Below are positions 1 to 6,954 of a stretch of DNA of 64,000 nt, piece after piece. Numbering within the stretch: position 1 is the stretch's first letter; the number at the start of each line of letters is the position of its first letter. The stretch comes from Citrobacter arsenatis (GTDB taxonomy: Bacteria > Pseudomonadota > Gammaproteobacteria > Enterobacterales > Enterobacteriaceae). Where the stretch lies: positions 4,402,001 to 4,466,000 of the forward strand of contig NZ_CP037864.1 in assembly GCF_004353845.1 (NCBI RefSeq), given 5' to 3'. The position numbers and the translations under genes are program-made. The notes beneath the pieces are model-generated. The model was not told the origin of the DNA. It saw only the letters and a list, made by a program, of their open reading frames with translations, and did no database searches.

Positions 1-694
1 CGTAGCCGTTCTCTGACATGCCGTACAGCCCGCCGGGGGTCGGCGGATAGCGATCGACGGCATAACGCACGGAGGAACTGTCCACCCCGGTGGCCTCTTC
101 CGTTGCCTGGCGGTCCTCGCTGGTACCGTAGTTTTCACCGCGCCCGGTTTTCTCATCCTCACGCCAGTCGCCGTCATCCGTTGCCACCAGAATATACTGC
201 CCCCGGTCACGCGCCGCGTACTCCCACTGCGCTTCCGTCGGCAGGGAAAACGCCAGCCCCGTCTCCTTTTTCAGCCAGCGGCAGTAGCTGTCGGCCTCGC
301 GCCATGACACCACCGCCGGACTGTTTTTAAAATGGGTCATGTCCGCCAGCATTTTATTCCGCCATTCTTTATCAAACTGCTGGGCAGGTAACCCCGCCAT
401 TTTCAGATAAAAAGCGTAATCCTCATGGGTCACCTTGAAACGACCGATGGAATAGCTGCTCAGCGTCACCTCATGCAGGGGTTTGGTATCTTTTTCCGAA
501 GAGCACCGCGCCCCCTCGCCATGCGTGCGGGAGCAAAAATCCCCCATCCAGAACGTGCCGCCCGGAATAAAAACCAGATCGCCGGTGATGCGTTGCAGGT
601 ATTGTGCTAATTCCGCGTTATTCTGCCCCGCCGGTTCCGGTTTATCGCACCCGCTCAGCAACAGCACCAGCGCCAGGCTATATTTACCGGTCAT
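1..694 (-). CDS. SUMF1-fold lipoprotein, copy 5 (partial at window edge)
   Basis: The gene is open from an ATG at 694 to the left edge of the window, so its C-terminus is missing. The ATG overlaps the stop of the upstream copy as ATGA, and a GGAGG-like ribosome site precedes it. The protein starts with a short hydrophobic segment ending in the lipobox LLSGC, then the formylglycine-generating-enzyme (SUMF1) fold, marked by FIPGGTFWMGDF and LPTEAQWEYAAR. It is nearly identical to the complete copy next to it apart from a signal peptide six residues shorter. By analogy with the other copies it is a lipoprotein tied to the T6SS cargo. Its function is not known to me. Confidence 0.85.
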   Translation of the reverse strand, partial: MTGKYSLALVLLLSGCDKPEPAGQNNAELAQYLQRITGDLVFIPGGTFWMGDFCSRTHGEGARCSSEKDTKPLHEVTLSSYSIGRFKVTHEDYAFYLKMAGLPAQQFDKEWRNKMLADMTHFKNSPAVVSWREADSYCRWLKKETGLAFSLPTEAQWEYAARDRGQYILVATDDGDWREDEKTGRGENYGTSEDRQATEEATGVDSSSVRYAVDRYPPTPGGLYGMSENGY

Positions 695-1656
695 TTCACC
701 GCCTCCGCAGCGTTCACCGCACAGCGTACAGTGGTGCCATCGGGATAAGGCTTGTCTTTAATGGCATAGCCACGAAAAAAGGTGAGGCCCACATCAAACC
801 CGGGTGAAGGATTGTCACCTCCGCGGCGGGCCTTCAGGTATTGCCCAGTTTTTTTATTTTTGATGACCGGAGTTTCCGGACCCTGCGGATCCTGGCGCGG
901 AGATTTCGCGTAATAGTCCGGGTCGTACCAGTCGCTCACCCACTCGTAGCCGTTCTCTGACATGCCGTACAGCCCGCCGGGGGTCGGCGGATAACGATCG
1001 ACGGCATAACGCACGAAGGAACTGTCCACCCCGGTGGCCTCTTCCGTTGCCTGGCGGTCCTCGCTGGTAGCATAGTTTTCACCGCGCCCGCTTTTCTCAT
1101 CCTCACGCCAGTCGCCGTCATCCGTTGCCACCAGAATATACTGCCCCCGGTCACGCGCCGCGTACTCCCACTGCGCTTCCGTTGGCAGGGAAAACGGCAG
1201 CCCCGTCTCCTTTTTCAGCCAGCGGCAGTAGCTGTCGGCCTCGCGCCATGACACCACGGCCGGACTGTTTTTAAGATGGGTCATGTCCGCCAGCGTTTTA
1301 TTTCTCCATTCTTTATCAAACTGCTGGGCAGGTAACCCCGCCATTTTCAGATAAAAAGCGTAATCCTCATGGGTCACCTTGAAACGACCGATGGAATAGC
1401 TGCTCAGCGTCACCTCATGCAGGGGTTTGGTATCTTTTTCCGAAGAGCAGCGTGCCCCCTCGCCATGCGTGCGGGAGCAAAAATCCCCCATCCAGAATGT
1501 GCCGCCCGGAATAAAAACCAGATCGCCGGTAATGCGTTGCAGGTATTGTGCTAATTCCGCGTTATTCTGCCCCGCCGGCTCCGGTTTATCGCACCCGCTC
1601 AGCACCAGCACCAGCACCAGCGCCAGGCTATATTTATAAATTCGGTTATTTTCCAT
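691..1656 (-). CDS. SUMF1-fold lipoprotein, copy 4
   Basis: This 321-residue protein has a signal peptide ending in LVLSGC near residue 22, so it should be lipid-anchored outside the cytoplasm. The rest is one SUMF1/FGE-type domain: FIPGGTFWMGD, LPTEAQWEYAAR, a GNxxEW-like ENGYEW motif, and a terminal VRCAVN. The paired cysteines that bind copper in true formylglycine-generating enzymes, just before the last motif, are absent, so sulfatase activation is unlikely. Its ATG overlaps the stop of the large upstream gene by one base (TAATG), which implies translational coupling. It may be an immunity or accessory protein for that large protein; this is inference from context. Confidence 0.85.
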   Translation of the reverse strand: MENNRIYKYSLALVLVLVLSGCDKPEPAGQNNAELAQYLQRITGDLVFIPGGTFWMGDFCSRTHGEGARCSSEKDTKPLHEVTLSSYSIGRFKVTHEDYAFYLKMAGLPAQQFDKEWRNKTLADMTHLKNSPAVVSWREADSYCRWLKKETGLPFSLPTEAQWEYAARDRGQYILVATDDGDWREDEKSGRGENYATSEDRQATEEATGVDSSFVRYAVDRYPPTPGGLYGMSENGYEWVSDWYDPDYYAKSPRQDPQGPETPVIKNKKTGQYLKARRGGDNPSPGFDVGLTFFRGYAIKDKPYPDGTTVRCAVNAAEAVK

Positions 1657-3980
1657 TAATCGTTACTCTCCCACTTTTGCTGATACTGTGGTTCAACCGG
1701 TACAAAATGACACAGTGAGCTATAGAATGGGTTGTCATCACAATGCAGCTTATATTGCTTACTGCAGTTCGGAGAAAAAGAATAGCCGTAGGTTGGTTTT
1801 TCCTTTAAACGTGACACGAGCTCATCGAAATCGCGTAGTTCTAGTTTATCGATGATATCATCCAGCCCGTCATCACTATCAATGCCCGTCTGCAGGAATA
1901 TCCGGATATTCTTTTGTGCCATTTTAACAATCGCATCCTCATTACCCGGATACACCGTTCCCATTGCGGTAATGCGCGTCAACACCTTTTTCCACTCCCG
2001 CTTGGTTTGAATGCTGGACAAAATAAACAATACCGCTTTTTTTCGTTCATGGTTGGTATCCGGGATGAAACCATCCCCCTGGTTATTGATATCAATGCGA
2101 TCGTACGCACCGTCTAAGGTCAGGATATACAGGGCAGACCCTTTTGCCTCCGGCGAATAAAGATATACATTGCCAGGATTGCTATTAATTTCAGACGCGA
2201 ATTTATTGCGTTTTGCCGACTGGTCTCTTGCCGTCATAATTTCTGTAAATGTTGATTTAATAAAATCAGTAAAATCATCTAAAACATCTTTAAAATCAGC
2301 AACTACTTCATCATAATACTCTTGATATTTTTTCTCCTGGTCCATCAACAAAATATATCCCAAAGCCTTAAATGCTTCTTCCTCAATAATCACCCAGTGC
2401 TTATAATCCATACCATAGAGTTGATAGATAACCCATACTGCGAACTCCATAAACAGTTCAGGATTAATCTCACCCTCCAAAAGTCCCTTCGCGCCCGGCC
2501 CCAAACACAAACTGCCATGAATATGGAACCTGAATCTTCCTTTAACAAAGCGAACCCTAAATTCACCGCTGGCTCCAGCGCCTAACTGAACCTCGCCACC
2601 AACTTTAAGTGAACCAAAATTCTGAAATGTTCCCAAGTGATCGTCTTTCTTTTTATCATTCTCTTGTCTGAGTTGAATTGATTTTGCCATCGTTGCGGAA
2701 TCAAGCATTAATTCAGGATCAAGACCTAACTTTCTTAACATGGCCGGGATTTCCGCGACCAGTGAAGTGAAGGGCTTCAGCCACTGTAATGTTCCCCCTA
2801 AACTAGCGCCGACTTTAGCACCACCAAAGGCTTCAGCTTTTACTTCCAGCCCCTTTTTTGCTTTGCCTTTATTACCTTTAACTTTTACACCTTCTTTTCG
2901 TTCTGCAAATGTCGAACTTTTGGTGCGATTACCCATTAATAACTGTTTATTATTATGAGTCACAAACTGGAGGTTAGCTTCTACCTTAGCCGACGCGCCA
3001 ACATACCCTGTTAACTCCCCGTCGATCTTTGCCCTCAGCACACCAATATTGGCTTCATCCTTGTCATTAATCATAAATTTAAGCAGCCAGCCGGTTCGGT
3101 CTGGAACATAAATAGTAGAATTAACTTTCCCGGAAAAAACCGTGAGTTCGGCCTGAGCCTCACCTTTGATTTGTGCTTGGCCAGTATCAGGGTTCCAGCT
3201 ATTAAAAGTGGAAGCATTCGCTGTCAGGCGCATAAATTGAGCACCTGCGGAAACATCAATATACTCCCCTGTTTTGTTATAGGCTTTATCATTCCACACA
3301 GAAGCCCATTCAGTTAATGTATCTTCATACTTGATGTTGGCACTAACAATCATTGTGCGATCCATCATTTGTTTAATCTTTACCCTGGCCGCTTTCAACT
3401 TCTCTGATAAAGATTTTATATCAATACCAATAATATTATTGTCTTTATCTTTGGTGAAAATCTTATCACCACTAAAATCATCCACGGAAATCACTGTGAA
3501 TTTTTCTTCAAACTTCTTATAATCTTCTTCTTTTATATAGGAATAAAATCGACCAAATGCCTTTTTTTTAACATCTTCAATAGGTATTAGTTCAATTATG
3601 GGTTTGTATCCGCTTTCTTCCCTGAACTCGCCTAACTCCTGTTGTAGATTTTTAGTTGCTGTTTGTAGGTCACCTTCGGCCTTTGAAATTTCCTTTTCCA
3701 GTTCAGGCAACCGGTACTTATTGGCAGTATCCTTTAACTGCACACCATATTTTTCAATAGCGTTTGAATATTTTTTCTTTGCAAGATGATGTGTGTTTAC
3801 CAGATTGCTCAGATTGCTCATTGCGTCCTCAAACGCGCTGGCATCCGCTTCATCAATAAAGATTAATTGTAATTTTTCAATCCTGAAATAACACTGACAA
3901 GATTTGACAATCACAATTTTTACATTTGATTCAATCTTCTTCGTTTGATGTTCTGCTACTGGCGTATCTGATTCGCTCAT
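1656..3980 (-). CDS. Large T6SS-cargo candidate protein B (774 aa)
   Basis: I do not recognise this protein by name. It is a clear paralog of the 738-residue protein at 6951-9167. Both start MS with a TPVAE/LPVAE-like stretch and have a cysteine-containing strand at about residues 27-45. Both then have a charged, probably coiled-coil region (about 50-120), the block SAGAQFMR (244-251), AEAFGGA, a glycine-rich barrel-like stretch, IYQLYG, and a C-terminal ERK..SIQT.REW block. There is no signal peptide. The gene is visibly AT-richer than the lipoprotein genes on either side. Its place downstream of vgrG and directly before surface lipoproteins suggests a T6SS effector whose toxic activity I cannot assign. 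A ribosome site AGGGAAAAG precedes the ATG. Confidence 0.8.
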   Translation of the reverse strand: MSESDTPVAEHQTKKIESNVKIVIVKSCQCYFRIEKLQLIFIDEADASAFEDAMSNLSNLVNTHHLAKKKYSNAIEKYGVQLKDTANKYRLPELEKEISKAEGDLQTATKNLQQELGEFREESGYKPIIELIPIEDVKKKAFGRFYSYIKEEDYKKFEEKFTVISVDDFSGDKIFTKDKDNNIIGIDIKSLSEKLKAARVKIKQMMDRTMIVSANIKYEDTLTEWASVWNDKAYNKTGEYIDVSAGAQFMRLTANASTFNSWNPDTGQAQIKGEAQAELTVFSGKVNSTIYVPDRTGWLLKFMINDKDEANIGVLRAKIDGELTGYVGASAKVEANLQFVTHNNKQLLMGNRTKSSTFAERKEGVKVKGNKGKAKKGLEVKAEAFGGAKVGASLGGTLQWLKPFTSLVAEIPAMLRKLGLDPELMLDSATMAKSIQLRQENDKKKDDHLGTFQNFGSLKVGGEVQLGAGASGEFRVRFVKGRFRFHIHGSLCLGPGAKGLLEGEINPELFMEFAVWVIYQLYGMDYKHWVIIEEEAFKALGYILLMDQEKKYQEYYDEVVADFKDVLDDFTDFIKSTFTEIMTARDQSAKRNKFASEINSNPGNVYLYSPEAKGSALYILTLDGAYDRIDINNQGDGFIPDTNHERKKAVLFILSSIQTKREWKKVLTRITAMGTVYPGNEDAIVKMAQKNIRIFLQTGIDSDDGLDDIIDKLELRDFDELVSRLKEKPTYGYSFSPNCSKQYKLHCDDNPFYSSLCHFVPVEPQYQQKWESND

Positions 3981-4022
3981 AATCTTTTCCCTGATTATTC
4001 AGATGTATAAATTAATGAATTA

Positions 4023-5006
4023 TCACTTCACCGGACTTGGGTGGTTAACGGCGCAGCGCACGGTTTTGTCGGTTGGTGGATAACCTTTATTTCCCGGATC
4101 GGTTTTATAGCGCACCATGGTCAGCCCGCGCCCCGGCCCTGAGTAGTCCTGGCTGCGCAGCACCCGCGTGTAGTACCCGTCCAGGTCTTTGAATACCGGC
4201 TGCTCCGGGCCCTGCGGGTCTTTTACCGGCGAATGGCTGTAGTATTCCGGGTCATACCAGTCCTTCATCCATTCCCAGCCGTTTCCGGCCATGTCGTAAA
4301 TCCCCAGCGGATTGGGGGGACGGAAATCCCGGGGAAGCGGGGAAGCAATATCTAAAGAGCTTTCGCTTTGACGGGCATAAATCTCCCGGTCCGTGGCGGT
4401 GGCTACATTGATACCTTTCTGACCTTCAATACGTATCGTGCCATCGTCGGTGGGCGCCACCACATATTTACCCCGGCTACGCGCCGCGTATTCCCACTGT
4501 GCTTCCGTAGGCAGCGAGAACGGCAGACCCGTCACCTCCCCCAGCCACGCGCAGTACCGCTCCGCTTCGTGCCAGTCCACGCGGGCTGGCGTATCCGGGA
4601 GCCGTTTCCTGTCATTCCAGTCCCTCCCGTTTAAACGCCCCTTAACCTCCCGGCCCTTCAGGCCATTCCAGGCCAGATAAAACTGGTACTGCTGGTTGCT
4701 GGCTTTGAACTTACTCAGCGAATAGCTGCTTAACTCCACCCGGTGCAAAGGCTTGCTGTCTTTACGCCCGTCGTACTGCAGCCTTTCCACACCATATTCC
4801 TCGCCAAAATCCCCCATCAGGTATTCACCGCCTTCCACAAATACCTGCTCTGACTTTATCTGCGCCACAAACGCCTGCAGCCGGGCCTGGTCTTCCGCAC
4901 TGTGCCGGGGGGTGACTGAGGTGGGGTTTTGATCGCAGCCAGATGCTGCGACCATCACAATGGCACACAGCCACAACCTGTCGTTTTTCATTATCACAGC
5001 CCTCAT
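4023..5006 (-). CDS. SUMF1-fold lipoprotein, copy 3
   Basis: This is a 327-residue lipoprotein (lipobox AASGC) with a SUMF1/FGE-type domain: FVEGGEYLMGDFGEEYG, LPTEAQWEYAAR, MAGNGWEWMKDWYDPEYY and VRCAVNH. It is the last of three head-to-tail copies with a 980-base period and differs from the next copy by only a few residues, mainly near the C-terminus. The copper-binding cysteine pair of active FGE is absent. The ATG at 5006 overlaps the upstream stop as ATGA. A second ATG at 4991 (residue 6) has the better-spaced GAGGG ribosome site and would leave a compact signal peptide, so the true start may be 4991. Confidence 0.85.
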   Translation of the reverse strand: MRAVIMKNDRLWLCAIVMVAASGCDQNPTSVTPRHSAEDQARLQAFVAQIKSEQVFVEGGEYLMGDFGEEYGVERLQYDGRKDSKPLHRVELSSYSLSKFKASNQQYQFYLAWNGLKGREVKGRLNGRDWNDRKRLPDTPARVDWHEAERYCAWLGEVTGLPFSLPTEAQWEYAARSRGKYVVAPTDDGTIRIEGQKGINVATATDREIYARQSESSLDIASPLPRDFRPPNPLGIYDMAGNGWEWMKDWYDPEYYSHSPVKDPQGPEQPVFKDLDGYYTRVLRSQDYSGPGRGLTMVRYKTDPGNKGYPPTDKTVRCAVNHPSPVK

Positions 5007-5986
5007 TTCACCGGACTCGGGTGGTTAACGGCACAACGAACAGCTTTATCGCTTGGTCGGTATAATCTGCTTTCCGGGTCCGCCTTATAGCGCACCATGG
5101 TCAGCCCGCGCCCCGGTCCCGAGAAGTCCTGGCTGCGCAGCGCCCGCGTGTAGTACCCGTCCGCGTCTTTGAATACCGGCTGCTCCGGACCCTGCGGGTC
5201 TTTTACCGGCGAATGGCTGTAGTATTCCGGGTCATACCAGTCCTTCATCCATTCCCAGCCGTTTCCGGCCATGTCGTAAATCCCCAGCGGATTAGGGGGA
5301 CGGAAATCCCGGGGAAGCGGGGAATCAATATCTAAAGAGCTTTCGCTTTGACGGGCATAAATCTCCCGGTCCGTGGCGGTGGCTACATTGATACCTTTCT
5401 GACCTTCAATACGTATCGTGCCATCGTCGGTGGGCGCCACCACATATTTACCCCGGCTACGCGCCGCGTATTCCCACTGCGCTTCCGTCGGCAACGAAAA
5501 CGGCAGACCCGTAACTTCTCCCAGCCACGCGCAGTACCGCTCCGCTTCGTGCCAGTCCACGCGGGCTGGCGTATCCGGGATCCGTTTCCTGTCATTCCAG
5601 TCCCTCCCGTTTAAACGCCCCTTAACCTCCCGGCCCTTCAGGCCATTCCAGGCCAGATAAAACTGGTACTGCTGGTTGCTGGCTTTGAACTTACTCAGCG
5701 AATAGCTGCTTAACTCCACCCGGTGTAATGGCTTGCTGTCTTTACGCCCGTCGTACTGCAGTCTCTCCACGCCATACTCTTCGCCAAAATCCCCCATCAG
5801 GTATTCACCGCCTTCCACAAATACCTGCTCTGACTTTATCTGTGTCACAAATTCCTGCAGCCGGGCCTGGTCTTCCGCACTGTGCCGGGGGGTGACTGAG
5901 GCGGGCTTTTGATCGCAGCCAGATGCTGCGACCATCACAATGGCACACAGCCACAACCTGTCGTTTTTCATTATCACAGCCCTCAT
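5003..5986 (-). CDS. SUMF1-fold lipoprotein, copy 2
   Basis: This is the middle member of the three-gene tandem array: 327 residues, lipobox AASGC, the same SUMF1-type domain and the same missing cysteine pair. It differs from copy 3 at scattered positions, most densely in the last 30 residues (ESRLYRPSDKA against GNKGYPPTDKT). Near-identity at DNA level points to recent duplication or ongoing gene conversion. The start is ambiguous: the ATGA-coupled ATG at 5986, or the ATG at 5971, which has a better ribosome site. It is probably co-transcribed and co-translated with its neighbours. Confidence 0.85.
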   Translation of the reverse strand: MRAVIMKNDRLWLCAIVMVAASGCDQKPASVTPRHSAEDQARLQEFVTQIKSEQVFVEGGEYLMGDFGEEYGVERLQYDGRKDSKPLHRVELSSYSLSKFKASNQQYQFYLAWNGLKGREVKGRLNGRDWNDRKRIPDTPARVDWHEAERYCAWLGEVTGLPFSLPTEAQWEYAARSRGKYVVAPTDDGTIRIEGQKGINVATATDREIYARQSESSLDIDSPLPRDFRPPNPLGIYDMAGNGWEWMKDWYDPEYYSHSPVKDPQGPEQPVFKDADGYYTRALRSQDFSGPGRGLTMVRYKADPESRLYRPSDKAVRCAVNHPSPVK

Positions 5987-6954
5987 TTCACCGGACTCGG
6001 GTGGTTAACGGCGCAGCGCACGGTTTTGTCGCCTGGTCGGTATGATCTGCTTTCCGGGTCCGCCTTATAGCGCACCATCGTCAGCCCGCGCCCCGGTCCC
6101 GAGAAGTCCTGGCTGCGCAGCACCCGCGTGTAGTACCCGTCCGCGTCTTTGAATACCGGCTGCTCCGGGCCCTGCGGGTCTTTTACCGGCGAATGTCTGT
6201 AGTATTCCGGGTCATACCAGTCCTTCATCCATTCCCAGCCGTTTCCGGCCATGTCGTAAATCCCCAGCGGATTGGGGGGACGGAAATCCCGGGGAAGCGG
6301 GGAAGCAATATCTAAAGAGCTTTCGCTTTGACGGGCATAAATCTCCCGGTCCGTGGCGGTGGCTACATTGATACCTTTCTGACCTTCAATACGTATCGTG
6401 CCATCGTCGGTGGGCGCCACCACATATTTACCCCGGCTACGCGCCGCGTATTCCCACTGCGCTTCCGTCGGCAACGAAAACGGCAGACCCGTCACTTCTC
6501 CCAGCCACGCGCAGTACCGCTCCGCTTCGTGCCAGTCCACATGCGCAGGTGCATCCGGGATTCGTCCCATCTCGTTCCACTTCTGCCGGCTGATACGCCC
6601 CTTAACCTCCCGGCCCTTCAGGCCATTCCAGGCCAGATAAAACTGGTACTGCTGGTTGCTGGCTTTGAACTTACTCAGCGAATAGCTGCTTAACTCCACC
6701 CGGTGTAATGGCTTGCTGTCTTTACGCCCGTCGTACTGCAGCCTTTCCACACCATATTCCTCGCCAAAATCCCCCATCAGGTATTCACCGCCTTCCACAA
6801 ATACCTGCTCTGACTTTATCTGCGCCACAAACGCCTGCAGCCGGGCCAGGTCTTCCGCACTGTGCCGGGGGGTGACTGAGGCGGGCTTTTGATCGCAGCC
6901 AGCCATCGCGCTGACGGCCAGACTCAGGAGTAATAACGGATATTTTATCTTCAT
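5983..6954 (-). CDS. SUMF1-fold lipoprotein, copy 1
   Basis: This first copy after large protein A encodes about 323 residues. I place the start at 6954 because GAGGA lies six bases upstream and the ATG overlaps the stop of the preceding gene as ATGA. A start at 6960 would abut the ribosome site. The signal peptide (KIKYPLLLLSLAVSAMAGC) differs from those of copies 2 and 3, while the mature domain is nearly identical to theirs. The exception is a short divergent block where SRQKWNEMG replaces NGRDWNDRK. The lipobox is MAGC. Having its own signal peptide suggests this is the founder copy and the other two arose by duplication. Confidence 0.85.
   Translation of the reverse strand: MKIKYPLLLLSLAVSAMAGCDQKPASVTPRHSAEDLARLQAFVAQIKSEQVFVEGGEYLMGDFGEEYGVERLQYDGRKDSKPLHRVELSSYSLSKFKASNQQYQFYLAWNGLKGREVKGRISRQKWNEMGRIPDAPAHVDWHEAERYCAWLGEVTGLPFSLPTEAQWEYAARSRGKYVVAPTDDGTIRIEGQKGINVATATDREIYARQSESSLDIASPLPRDFRPPNPLGIYDMAGNGWEWMKDWYDPEYYRHSPVKDPQGPEQPVFKDADGYYTRVLRSQDFSGPGRGLTMVRYKADPESRSYRPGDKTVRCAVNHPSPVK

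Noticed and set aside
103..761. Overlapping plus-strand frames in the SUMF1 copies, recurring in each duplicate
   Set aside because: They recur only because the underlying gene is duplicated; the translations are proline- and arginine-rich nonsense.
4023..6954. Possible CRISPR or other short-repeat array because of regular repetition
   Set aside because: The period is 980 bases and each unit is a complete lipoprotein gene; no short direct repeats with spacers are present anywhere in the window.
691..6954. Active sulfatase-modifying enzymes or EgtB/PvdO-type oxygenases
   Set aside because: The FGE cysteine pair is missing, the proteins are lipid-anchored outside the cytoplasm, and no sulfatase gene is nearby.
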